A stretch of DNA of 64,000 nt. Source: Streptomyces griseiscabiei. GTDB lineage: Bacteria > Actinomycetota > Actinomycetes > Streptomycetales > Streptomycetaceae. The DNA lies in the NCBI RefSeq assembly GCF_020010925.1, contig NZ_JAGJBZ010000001.1, positions 62,001 to 126,000 on the forward strand, in the 5' to 3' direction. Positions 41,601-49,345 of the stretch are shown piece after piece. Every line of letters begins with the position of its first letter. Position 1 is the stretch's first letter. Below the pieces are notes generated by a model. That model made no database searches. It was given only the letters and a program-made list of their open reading frames with translations, and was not told where the DNA came from. A program made the position numbers and the translations under genes.

Positions 41601-42420
41601 CGACCGGGACGGCGTCGGCGAGGTCCCGCGCGGTCACCGGGTGGGTCCGGCCACGGCCGTCCTCCAGCAGCAGTGCGTCCGCGCGCGCATGGCAGGACAG
41701 GTGCAGGATGTCGCGGGGGCGGCGCCCCATCGCCCGGCGGATCTCGGTGAGCGTGTCGGGGCCGTCGATCATCTCGACGTCGATGTGCCGCTGCCGCACG
41801 CCCGCCTCGACGGCGCCGACGATCCGTCGTGCGTCCGCCTCCAGGTCCAGCGCGACCCCCTCGACCTCGTCGAGGGGGTCCGCGAAGGCGGCCAGGATCC
41901 GCAGACCGTGCGCCGGAGCGGGTTCGTGGACGGGCTCCCGCCGCACCGTCGGCACGCGGTAGAACCGGACCCGGGGCGACAGCGCGAGCGGTGCGGGGGC
42001 CCCGGGCAGCAGCACGGTCTCCCACGGCAGCCCGGCGAACTCCGGTACGGACACCGCGACTCCGATCCACACGGGCCGCTCGGGACCGCTCGTGTCCAGC
42101 GCGTGGGCGACGGCGTCCGCGGCGGGCCCGCCGAGGAACGCCTCGCCGAGTGCGATGCCCAGGGCGTGGACGGCGTACCGGGACGCGGTGGACGCCGACG
42201 TGGTCCTGCTCGTGGCCGGGTCGAACCTGGTCAGCGACGGGCGCCGGCCCCGGGCGAGCGTGAGCCTCCACAGTCGCTCCAGCACGGCGCGGGTGAGTCC
42301 GCGATGCTCTTGGGTGACGACGCAGGTGCCGTCGACCTCCACGGCGGTCTCCTTGCGGGTCACCGTCACCAGGACGGAGACCGGTCGCACGGTGGTGTCG
42401 GAGCCGGTCGCGGACCTCAC
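38632..42420 (-). CDS. CHAT protease / NTPase / TPR protein, second of a tandem pair
   Basis: This 1262-aa protein begins with a ternary-complex-like segment (to about residue 120). A CHAT caspase-like protease domain follows at about residues 160-420, with the catalytic dyad His244 (HLSCHAR) and Cys285 (LAGCSTG). Next is a STAND NTPase with Walker A HGQAGVGKST (Lys459) and Walker B IVVVDD. The remainder from about residue 790 is roughly ten TPRs of 40 residues (for example RARDLYLRALAVAEDCGD). CHAT-TPR proteins are proteases switched on by ligand binding or ATPase oligomerisation, some cleaving gasdermins. The GTG start at 42420 overlaps the upstream paralogue's stop (GTGA), giving one operon. 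No gasdermin-like substrate is next to it. Confidence 0.82.
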   Translation of the reverse strand: MRSATGSDTTVRPVSVLVTVTRKETAVEVDGTCVVTQEHRGLTRAVLERLWRLTLARGRRPSLTRFDPATSRTTSASTASRYAVHALGIALGEAFLGGPAADAVAHALDTSGPERPVWIGVAVSVPEFAGLPWETVLLPGAPAPLALSPRVRFYRVPTVRREPVHEPAPAHGLRILAAFADPLDEVEGVALDLEADARRIVGAVEAGVRQRHIDVEMIDGPDTLTEIRRAMGRRPRDILHLSCHARADALLLEDGRGRTHPVTARDLADAVPVGGMPRLVVLAGCSTGAGRSPDDPAPAAGEEERLSGLAAELVASGVPSVLAMTAAVSDDYAAAFCAELYSLLGRPDPADGVADPSAVLDAVAEARQRLEERHPQDHGGPADLCEWPTPALFLGAPPLPAGPRSTPRDAVPRTTPVTAPGPGPHVRPVARRAVLRDLMRLWDDGCGGLVLHGQAGVGKSTLVTQFLQRLAAPDEDVVRIAGAADASVLAEARRKVAEHPAGGPPPIVVVDDLVTEPVPGQPYARCADPVLARQLADWADDSDRCRLIITGRHRLRLPTRTGRAPASYHLGPLSPGESRLLIGRLPGLSRFPDEAVRRVLAEIGGHPAGLGLLDALVRGAAPVLPGLDDRLSDWLAAEGRSRTEVRSAGLGSAIRSTYRLLARDTGVDRLLRDLTPVQHTLLVSLSVHRHPLHPDALAEWPETRTVPARVTIDLLESRGLLATADATATQCTATHATHSSAVADRPTYFVCRWLASLLAGSEPPERMAAVHEQAARHWLDIQRSKGDTARIVLDLTESRHHFRQAGLIDEAFTMTVALVDRLRPTGAFAEMERVARESLAWTPLEDHAAAVLYDALGCAAQDAGRFTEARAHRERALELFTRVGFEDAAAIADLELGTLEEAMGEYPAARKRYERALVTFTGADDPAEVKRARHFLGSVAIATGDTAAARGHYEALLDLETAQPDAESPAGTAAALHQLGVVEHNCGRLDVAEGHYRRALTVHERLGDRTATAFGYLQLALLAQEQGDRAQATVLCRRAMRIGDEVGDVAGTAAGEHLLGMIADDAGEPGQARAHYERALAFLTLAGDRAGVGTVHHQLGVLAQGTGDTGRARDLYLRALAVAEDCGDRYGAGRSRHQLGLLSAAEGDAAGARVWHRQALDTFETIEDHDGQARALSALSERERLAGSPETAFGLALRGFVAGLECGPRTPVAATALYELADVAREVGDDRFRELLAGSLEPSEADAVVEAVRTAQDFGDPD

Positions 42421-45400
42421 GCGGGTTCCTGCGGACCGCGGGAGTGGTAGCGGCGCGCCGCCGCGGGCCGGCCCAGGTCCTGGAAGCAGTCGCCGATGAC
42501 GCGGTAGGTGGCGGGCCGCTCCCGTGTCTCGTCGGTCCGGCGGTACAGGGCCAGTGCCTCCCGGGCGTGGGCCAGTCCCGCGAGCGGCCGGCCCCGTCCG
42601 CGGGCGAGGGAGGCGAGCCGGGTCAGGCACTGGGCCTGGCCGACCACCCGGCGCAGTTCCCTGTTCAGGTCCAGCGCGATCCGCACATGCTCCTCCGCGA
42701 TGTCGAGCGAGCCCTGGCGCTCCGCGCAGATGCCCAGGTGCTGGTGGGAACGGGCGATCTCCTCGGTGGCGTCGCGAGCGGTGGCGATGCGCAGCGCGGT
42801 GTCGAACTCGGCGTGTGCCTCGTCGAGTTCGCCCGCGATCACGTGCAGGCTGCCGACCTGGTTGTGGATCTCCATTTCCTGCATCTCGTCGCCGATGTCC
42901 CGGCACAGGCCCGCCGCGGTGCGGCAGTGCGCCATGGCGGTGGTCATGTCCTGGGCGTCCTGGGCGACATAGGCCAGGCTGCGCAGACAGGCGACGACGG
43001 CACCGGTGTCCCCGGCCCGTTCGAAGGCGGCCAGTGCCTCCTCGTAGCCGGTCCGGGCCTGGCCGGCGCTGCCCCGGTACTCCTCCAGCATGGCCAGTTG
43101 GTAGCGGGAGGCAGCGGCGTCCCGGTCCAGGCCGAGGCGTTGGAACACCTCGAAGGCGCGGCGGTAGCGTCGCTCGGCGTCGGCGTAGTCGCCGAGTTCG
43201 TGGAGCACCGAGCCGAGCTGGTGCTCGGCGAAGGCGATCCCCTGGAGGTCGCCGGCCGCGTCGCTCACCGTCAGCGCGCGCTCCAGGTGTTCCCGCGCCG
43301 GATGCATCGTGCCTCGGTCGCGGGCGATGAGACCGAGCTGCCGATGGGCCTGGGCCGACTGCCCGGAGCCGGGTTCGACCCAGTCCAGTACCCGTCGGCA
43401 CAGGTTCTCCTCGGCGGTCCAACGGCCCATCCCGTGCAGCAGCCGGCACAGGCGCTGTGCCACCTCGGCGGCCCGTGCGGGCCGGTCGACGGCCTCGTGG
43501 TGGTCGACCGCCTCGAACCCCGCGTGGACGCGTTGCCGCTGGGGAAGCGTCTGCCGGTCGAGGACGTCCGCCCAGTGGGCGGCGGCCCGTTCATGGCCCC
43601 GATGGGTCGACGGGGCGTCCAGCGCGGCCAGTTCGGCCGCGGTCCAGCGATGCACCGACCACAGCGGCTCGCCGTCCGGCCCGATGCCGTCCGGGGCCAG
43701 GAGTCCGGCGGAGACCAGTTCGTCGAGGGCGCCCGCCACGTCCTCGGCGTCGGTGAACGCCTGTTGCGGAACGGGTGAGCGATGTACCGCCGCGTACGTG
43801 AGCAGGCTCCGGGATTCGGCGTCGAGGGTGGCGACGAGATCGCCGAGCAGTGTGTCGGCTGCGGTGATCCGTAAGGCCTCCCGCAGGGCGCCTCGCGTGC
43901 GTCCCGCGATCCGGCCCCGGGTGGCGGCGATGCCGTCGGTGAGTTCTTCGAGCCGGCGGGCAAGATCGGTGTCGGTGACGGAGGTGCGGCTGAGGAGGGC
44001 GTCCAGATAGCCGTAGGTCCGGGGGTGGCCGCCCACGGCTTCTTTGAACCGGTCCCATTCACCGGACGGCAGTCGACGGGTCTGCGGAAGTCTGAGGCGC
44101 AGCAGGTCCGTCTCGGCCGGCGTCAGCGGTGGCAGGGCCAGATGTGGCAGCCGTGCCGCTCCGTGTCGGCCGGGCGGGAGGGGGTGGCGGGAGGTGACGA
44201 GGACGGGCGGTCTCGGGTCGAGGGCCGCCCAGGATTCCAGGAACGCGCCGAGTTCCGGATCGGTGAAGCCCGTGGGCCGGCCCGGGCGGCGGGCGAGATT
44301 CGCCTCGAACTCGTCCAGCACCAGGACCGGCGCCGAGGCCGGGAGGTCGGCTGCCGTGCGGGCGAATTCACGCAGCCGGTCCGGCCATGGGCGCCGGGCG
44401 TCGGTGAGCGGATGGGTTTCGTCCACCGGCCCGGGCAGGACGGCCGTGATCGTGTGCAGGACCTCCTCGACGTCCGTCCTGCCCCGCACCAGGGCGACAG
44501 GACGGCCGGCGCCGTGGAAGCGCAGCAGTTCCCCCACGAAGGCGGACTTCCCTCCTCCGCCGACGCCGTGGACGACCAGCCCCGTGCCTTCCGTGCCCAG
44601 TGCGCGCGCGGCGATGCGCAGTTGGGGCCGGCGCCCCACGAACGTGCCCAGCGGCAGGGCGAGGGGTGGCTGCGCCAGGGGTGGCCGCGCGAGGGGTGTC
44701 GCGGTCGGGCCCGTACGGATGTGGCGTTCGTCCGGGACGGCTCCGGGGTCCGCGGTCCGTGGACCGGGCGCGGACGGGGACCCGGAACTGGGCGTGGCTG
44801 CCGTTCGGGCGGTGGTGTACAGGACCGGGATGTGCCACTCGGGCAGGGCGGCGTCACCGCCGACTGTCCGCCGGGCCGTCTCCAGGGCGAGGCGTGCCGA
44901 GTGCAGGGCGTGCAGCGGGCCGACCCCGGAGGCGAGTCCGGCGTGGAAAGCGGCGGTCAGCCGGCCCGCGTAGGCGTCCCGGACGGGTGCGGACATGGCG
45001 AGGACCGCGGGCATTCCGGAGGCGGCCAGTTGCTCGGCCATGCCGGGCAGGAAGGCCGTGCCGCCACTCTCCTGACCGGGCAGGCGCCGTGCGGAAGCCG
45101 TCGAGCAGCCTGCCAGGACCAGCACGGGCGACGACCGGGCGGCGGTCAGCGCCCGGTACAGGTCGTCGGCCGTGACCGGGTGCGGGGTCCCGTCGACGGT
45201 CTCCAGCCGGAGGTGCCCGGGGCGGGCGTGGCAGACGATGTGGACGATGTCGGCGGGTGCTTCCCGCAGCGCGGCGGCCAGGGCGTCCAGGCTGCCCGAA
45301 CTGAGCAGCCGCAGGTCGACGGTGGCCGAACCGGTCACCGCCGCGGTCAGACGGGCTGTCTCCGCCTCCAGGTCGAGCAGCCCCTCGTGCGGGGTGTGCG

Positions 45401-45938
45401 CGGAGGAGGGACCTGCCAGCAGCGCCACCAGCCGCAGGGGCCGCGCCGTGCCCGGCGCGGCCACCTGGGTCGGGTGTCCGCCGCCGGGGCCGGTGCGAAA
45501 GGGGCGGATGACGGGGTGCAGCGCGAGGGGGTCCGCCTCTCCGGGCAGCAGCAGCATCTCCCAGGGCAGTCCGGCGAGCGACGGTGACTCGGCCGCCAGT
45601 GCGAGCGGCAGGGTGTCTCCGCTCCGCAGGGCGTCCCGCGCCGCGTCGCTCAGTGCCCGGCACACGGGGCTCCCGGCCCGTTCCCCGAGGAGGCGCCCCA
45701 TCCGCTGAGTGAGCTGGATCGCCTCGCCGATCCGTTCGCGATCCAGTGACTCCCGCGAGCGCTCGTGCAGCCGGGTCACGGCACGCGCCGTCTCCACCAA
45801 CGAGAAGTCCGAGACGGTGCGCGGCGCGCGGGCGACCACCTGCCCGCCGGCCGACAGGGTGACGTCCGCAGTCGTCACGGTCAGACGGTGGTGCACCGGG
45901 TCGCCGTCGTATGCCTCGCTCGTGTGCTCTTGGTTCAC
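42417..45938 (-). CDS. CHAT protease / NTPase / TPR protein, first of a tandem pair
   Basis: This 1173-aa paralogue of the downstream protein has the same order of domains: N-terminal region, CHAT protease with His237 (HIVCHARPGH) and Cys278 (LAGCSTAS), STAND NTPase with Walker A GVGGGGKS (Lys464) and Walker B VLVLDEFE, then TPRs from about residue 770 (EHLERALTVSDAAGD). A Pro/Leu-rich linker (ATPLARPPLAQPPLALPLG) separates protease and ATPase. GTG 45938 (VNQEHTSEA) is chosen because GAGGAG lies 8 nt upstream; the frame is open to 45998. Both dyads and both P-loops being intact suggests two active, possibly specialised copies. The radical SAM gene begins divergently 211 bp away. Confidence 0.82.
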   Translation of the reverse strand: MNQEHTSEAYDGDPVHHRLTVTTADVTLSAGGQVVARAPRTVSDFSLVETARAVTRLHERSRESLDRERIGEAIQLTQRMGRLLGERAGSPVCRALSDAARDALRSGDTLPLALAAESPSLAGLPWEMLLLPGEADPLALHPVIRPFRTGPGGGHPTQVAAPGTARPLRLVALLAGPSSAHTPHEGLLDLEAETARLTAAVTGSATVDLRLLSSGSLDALAAALREAPADIVHIVCHARPGHLRLETVDGTPHPVTADDLYRALTAARSSPVLVLAGCSTASARRLPGQESGGTAFLPGMAEQLAASGMPAVLAMSAPVRDAYAGRLTAAFHAGLASGVGPLHALHSARLALETARRTVGGDAALPEWHIPVLYTTARTAATPSSGSPSAPGPRTADPGAVPDERHIRTGPTATPLARPPLAQPPLALPLGTFVGRRPQLRIAARALGTEGTGLVVHGVGGGGKSAFVGELLRFHGAGRPVALVRGRTDVEEVLHTITAVLPGPVDETHPLTDARRPWPDRLREFARTAADLPASAPVLVLDEFEANLARRPGRPTGFTDPELGAFLESWAALDPRPPVLVTSRHPLPPGRHGAARLPHLALPPLTPAETDLLRLRLPQTRRLPSGEWDRFKEAVGGHPRTYGYLDALLSRTSVTDTDLARRLEELTDGIAATRGRIAGRTRGALREALRITAADTLLGDLVATLDAESRSLLTYAAVHRSPVPQQAFTDAEDVAGALDELVSAGLLAPDGIGPDGEPLWSVHRWTAAELAALDAPSTHRGHERAAAHWADVLDRQTLPQRQRVHAGFEAVDHHEAVDRPARAAEVAQRLCRLLHGMGRWTAEENLCRRVLDWVEPGSGQSAQAHRQLGLIARDRGTMHPAREHLERALTVSDAAGDLQGIAFAEHQLGSVLHELGDYADAERRYRRAFEVFQRLGLDRDAAASRYQLAMLEEYRGSAGQARTGYEEALAAFERAGDTGAVVACLRSLAYVAQDAQDMTTAMAHCRTAAGLCRDIGDEMQEMEIHNQVGSLHVIAGELDEAHAEFDTALRIATARDATEEIARSHQHLGICAERQGSLDIAEEHVRIALDLNRELRRVVGQAQCLTRLASLARGRGRPLAGLAHAREALALYRRTDETRERPATYRVIGDCFQDLGRPAAARRYHSRGPQEPA

Positions 45939-46149
45939 AGATCGACTCCTCGACTCGGCGGGAGGAAGTGGAGCATCGCCGGGTGCGCGCGGACACATCC
46001 GCCCATTGTGGGGTGCGCGGGCGTGGCAGTGCGCCGACTGCCCCCCGATTACGGGAAGTTGATCGGGTACGGCCGATGCCCTGCGAGGCGAGGGGCGGGG
46101 CGGGGGCGGGCATGGCGAGGGACGGGGTGGCGGGAGCCCGAGGAGCCGG

Positions 46150-47538
46150 GTGATCTCCGGCCTTCAGAGGGGGAGGGAAGTCGAGCATGATGACGGGATG
46201 AACCACAGCGACCAGCGCTTCCATGTCATCGTGCTGTCGAACTTCGCGAGGGGCTTCGACAAGTACGCGTTCGCCTACGGCAAGGCGGGGATCCCGGAAA
46301 GCACCTATCCCGACCGGTTCCATCTGCTGACCCGCGCGGAGTTGGGGATCGGCGTCGGCAAGGCGCGACGCCTGCTGGACCGGCTGGCGGTTCCGGGCGA
46401 CCGGCTGTTGGTGCTGGAGACCACGGTGGACCCCGACAGGCTGGTGCCCAATGTGTCGACCGGGCTCGGCATGGAACTGCGCGAGGCTCGCATCCGGTTG
46501 TCAGCGGTCCATGAACTCGACCACGAGGGCGACGAGTTCACTCTGCGGCCGACGACCGTCGAGGACGCGATGGCGGCCTCGCTGCACCTGCACGGCTCGG
46601 CGCTGCGTCGCTACGCCGACACACGGCCGCGCTCGGTGTCGATCCTGCCGGTCGCCTCCGCCTGCCAGGCCCGCTGTTCGTTCTGCTTCTCCTCGGCCTC
46701 GATCTCCAGCGACCAGCCGCCCGCACGGGTCCCCTGGGACGCGGTCGCCCACTGGCTGGAGCGGGCCCGTGCGGCGGGCGCCGAGCGTGCGGTGATCACC
46801 GGCGGCGGGGAGCCCACGCTCATACCGTTCGAACAGCAGCTGCGGCTGGTGTCCGCCTGCTCGGCGGCCTTCCCGAAGGTCGTCCTGATCACCAACGCGC
46901 ACACCCTGGCCAAGGGCGGGCACACCGACCGGGCCGACCGCCTCGCCGCCCTGGGCGCCGCGGGCCTGAGCGTGCTGGCGGTCTCCCGGCACCATCAGGA
47001 CGACACCGTCAGCGAGCGGCTGATGATGCTTCGCACACCGGTGACCTCCGTGATCGACACCTGGCGCACGGAACGCGACCGCTGGCCGGGCTTGCGGATG
47101 CGGCTGATCTGCGTGCTCCAGCACGGGGGCGTCGCCGACGCGGCCGATGTCGCCGACTACCTTTCGTGGGCCGCGGCCCGAGGTGTCGAGGAAGTCTGTT
47201 TCAAGGAGCTCTACGTGTCCACCAGCACGGAGTCGCTCTACTTCGACCGCACCGCCAACGTCTGGAGCCGCGAACACCAGGTCTCGCTGTCCGTCGTCAC
47301 CGAATTCGCCGAGCGGCACGGCTTCGCGCTCGCGGACCGCCTGCCCTGGGGCGCGCCGGTGTACCACGGCAGCTGGGACGGCCGGCCGATACGGATCGCC
47401 GCCTACACCGAACCCAGCCTGCTCTGGGAACGCACCCACGGGATCGCGCGCAGCTGGAACGTCATGGCCGACGGACGGTGCTACGCCTCCCTGGAGGACC
47501 GGGCCAGCGAGATCGTGCCGGAAGGCGCGACGGCATGA
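46150..47538 (+). CDS. radical SAM protein
   Basis: This 462-aa protein (446 aa if ATG 46198 is used) has the radical SAM signature CQARCSFC (C-x3-C-x2-C, about residue 172) and a following SAM-binding GGGEPTL (about residue 216). An N-terminal domain of about 150 residues (FHVIVLSNFARGFDKYAF) that I do not recognise precedes the barrel. No SPASM cluster motif is evident at the C-terminus. GTG 46150 has GAGGAG 4 nt before it, whereas ATG 46198 has no clear ribosome site, so the longer form is preferred with doubt. Its stop overlaps the aminotransferase ATG (ATGA). The pair looks like a two-step modification of an amino acid or peptide. The substrate is unknown. Confidence 0.75.
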   Translation: MISGLQRGREVEHDDGMNHSDQRFHVIVLSNFARGFDKYAFAYGKAGIPESTYPDRFHLLTRAELGIGVGKARRLLDRLAVPGDRLLVLETTVDPDRLVPNVSTGLGMELREARIRLSAVHELDHEGDEFTLRPTTVEDAMAASLHLHGSALRRYADTRPRSVSILPVASACQARCSFCFSSASISSDQPPARVPWDAVAHWLERARAAGAERAVITGGGEPTLIPFEQQLRLVSACSAAFPKVVLITNAHTLAKGGHTDRADRLAALGAAGLSVLAVSRHHQDDTVSERLMMLRTPVTSVIDTWRTERDRWPGLRMRLICVLQHGGVADAADVADYLSWAAARGVEEVCFKELYVSTSTESLYFDRTANVWSREHQVSLSVVTEFAERHGFALADRLPWGAPVYHGSWDGRPIRIAAYTEPSLLWERTHGIARSWNVMADGRCYASLEDRASEIVPEGATA

Positions 47539-48602
47539 GGTCCCAGGAGTTCGAGGAGTTCCAGGCATTCCGGCAGCGGCAGCTCAGCGCTTCCGCGTCG
47601 CTCCTGGACGCCGCCGAGACGAATGTGTACCGGGCGCTTGCCCCGATGCGACCGGAACCGCCGGCCGACACGCAGAAGGTGTACCGATGCGACCTCGCCC
47701 GAACCTGGCTGCGGCGCTTCGAACTGCCGGAGGAGTGGTCCGGCCGCGCCATGGTCTGCCGAGGGGTCCGGCACGGGCTCGGGGTGGTGTTCCCCTGGCT
47801 GCGCGCCGTCGGGGCACGGCTGTGGCTGCCCGGCGACGTGTACCCGGTGTACTTCGAGCTGGCCCGCGCGGCGGGGCTGGCGCCCGGCTCCTACCCGACG
47901 CTGCCGGCACCGACCCTGCCGACGTCCCCGGCCTCCCCGACACCTCCGTCCTTCCCGATGTCGCCGCCGGACCAGCGGCCCGAGTACCTGCTGCTCGCCA
48001 ACCCCAGCAAGCCGCTCGGCCGATACCTGTCCGACGACGAGTGCGCAGCGGTGATCGCGTGGTTGCGGGAGGCACCGCATCGCCACATTCTGATCGACAG
48101 CGTCTACGACCTGGGAGCCCCGTTCGCCGCCGGCACACGGCGGCTGCTGGACACCGGTCGTGCGATCCTGCTGCATTCGGTCACCAAGGGATGGCTGTGG
48201 CCCCGTACGTTCGGCGTGGTCCTCCTGGGTCCGGCGCACACCGAACTGGCCGAGGCGTTCCGGGCGGATCCGCCGGCGCCGGCGCAACTGGGGCTCGCCG
48301 ACCGCCTGCTGACCGAGCACGGTGACGTACCCCGGCGCGTCGGCGACGAACTGACGGCGCGGGCTGAGCGGCTGTTCGAGCGGTTGCCGGACGACGTGCT
48401 CAAGGCGATTCCCACGGCGAGCCGGACGTGTCCCGGCAACTACTTCTTCCCGGCCGACATCCCCGCGCAGACGCTCCAACGCGAGTACGGCGTACTCGCG
48501 CTGCCGGTCGGCGTGTTCGGTGAGAGCACCTGGTCCGGCTCCGTCCTGACCAGCCTCGGTGACGCGCTCTCCCCCACGCCGACGGGCACAGGGAACCGCT
48601 GA
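47535..48602 (+). CDS. fold-type I PLP aminotransferase-like protein
   Basis: This 355-aa protein is of the aspartate-aminotransferase superfamily. The Schiff-base Lys is Lys218 in HSVTKGWLWPRTFG, the pyridine-binding Asp lies in LIDSVYDLG, and the Asn in LANPSKPLGRYLS is the usual cofactor contact. It is shorter than most aminotransferases and has a Pro-rich insert (TLPAPTLPTSPASPTPPSF, about residues 120-138) not typical of the family. It is translated with the preceding radical SAM protein (ATGA overlap). Together they could make an unusual amino acid, aminated product or cofactor-like signal. Aminotransfer, lyase and cyclase chemistry are all possible for this fold. Confidence 0.75.
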   Translation: MRSQEFEEFQAFRQRQLSASASLLDAAETNVYRALAPMRPEPPADTQKVYRCDLARTWLRRFELPEEWSGRAMVCRGVRHGLGVVFPWLRAVGARLWLPGDVYPVYFELARAAGLAPGSYPTLPAPTLPTSPASPTPPSFPMSPPDQRPEYLLLANPSKPLGRYLSDDECAAVIAWLREAPHRHILIDSVYDLGAPFAAGTRRLLDTGRAILLHSVTKGWLWPRTFGVVLLGPAHTELAEAFRADPPAPAQLGLADRLLTEHGDVPRRVGDELTARAERLFERLPDDVLKAIPTASRTCPGNYFFPADIPAQTLQREYGVLALPVGVFGESTWSGSVLTSLGDALSPTPTGTGNR

Positions 48603-48622
48603 AGTACCCGGCCGTAGCGCGG

Positions 48623-48658
48623 GCGTGGGGTTCCATCCGTGACAGGGACCCCACGCCG
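48623..48658. terminator. bidirectional hairpin between convergent genes
   Basis: GGCGTGGGGT (48623-48632) pairs perfectly with ACCCCACGCC (48649-48658) around a 16-nt loop, 20 bp from each of the two convergent stop codons. Confidence 0.65.
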
Positions 48659-48677
48659 CGAGCCGTGCATCGGAGAA

Positions 48678-49052
48678 TCAGTCACCGCTGCGTTCAGTCA
48701 GCGGGGACTCCCGCCCCTCGGACACGGGCGACTCCGCCGGGCGGCCGTCCAGTTCCCGCTCTCTGGCGGCCAGGGCCCTCGCCAGCATCTTCGCCCGGTA
48801 GGGATTCGAGGTACTGAGGGCCTTCGCCACCTCCACGGCCTCGTCCAGCAGGGCCAACCGCTGCCCGGGCGACTCCCGCACCAGAGGCGAGGCGCTCGCC
48901 TCCACCAGGACGTACGCCAGCTTCGACCCGTACACCTCCGGCTCGACCTGTGTCAGTAGCCGGTAGATCCACAACCCCTCGGCACCACGCACCACCCGCC
49001 GGTTGGCACTCAGCAGTCTGACCCTCGCCAGCAAGAGCATGCCCTGATCCAT
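48678..49052 (-). CDS. uncharacterised 124-aa protein
   Basis: This small helical protein has no recognised domain. The centre (RRVVRGAEGLWIYRLLTQVE and YGSKLAYVLVEAS) looks amphipathic and resembles a helical-repeat fragment; the C-terminal 25 residues are charged and probably disordered. No signal peptide is present. It converges on the aminotransferase gene, separated by a shared terminator hairpin, and is the last gene before the amino-acid catabolic group. It may or may not belong to the STAND/radical SAM locus. Confidence 0.55.
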   Translation of the reverse strand: MDQGMLLLARVRLLSANRRVVRGAEGLWIYRLLTQVEPEVYGSKLAYVLVEASASPLVRESPGQRLALLDEAVEVAKALSTSNPYRAKMLARALAARERELDGRPAESPVSEGRESPLTERSGD

Positions 49053-49345
49053 CGATCCCCTTCGTCAGGCCCCCTCCGGCCCGCGCACGTCACACGGTGC
49101 GACAGCACGGCGACCACGCCGACAACCGGGAACGGCTGCCGACGCGTTGGCCGGAGTGGGGATGACGACGAGTCTGACGCGCGGCATCAACGGCCACAAG
49201 AACAAACGGACGTGCGCTGCGTCCTACCGAAAACCACCTCCGAACAGGCATGATGGATCTGACACTCACTCCGGCGAGGGGTGATCGGTGCGGCGGCGGT
49301 AGGCCCCGGCGCGTAGGGCGCGGTGCGGGATGCCGCTTCGCGGCG

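Noticed and set aside
42421..43449. Upstream extension of the second CHAT gene
   Set aside because: The open frame runs into the first CHAT gene, but the sequence there is Arg/Pro/Gly-rich antisense-like text. The GTG at 42420 gives a GTGA overlap and puts the N-terminus in line with the paralogue.
49053..49345. Small genes in the 293-bp gap between the 124-aa gene and the amidohydrolase
   Set aside because: Open frames there are short, lack ribosome sites or extend antisense into the amidohydrolase.
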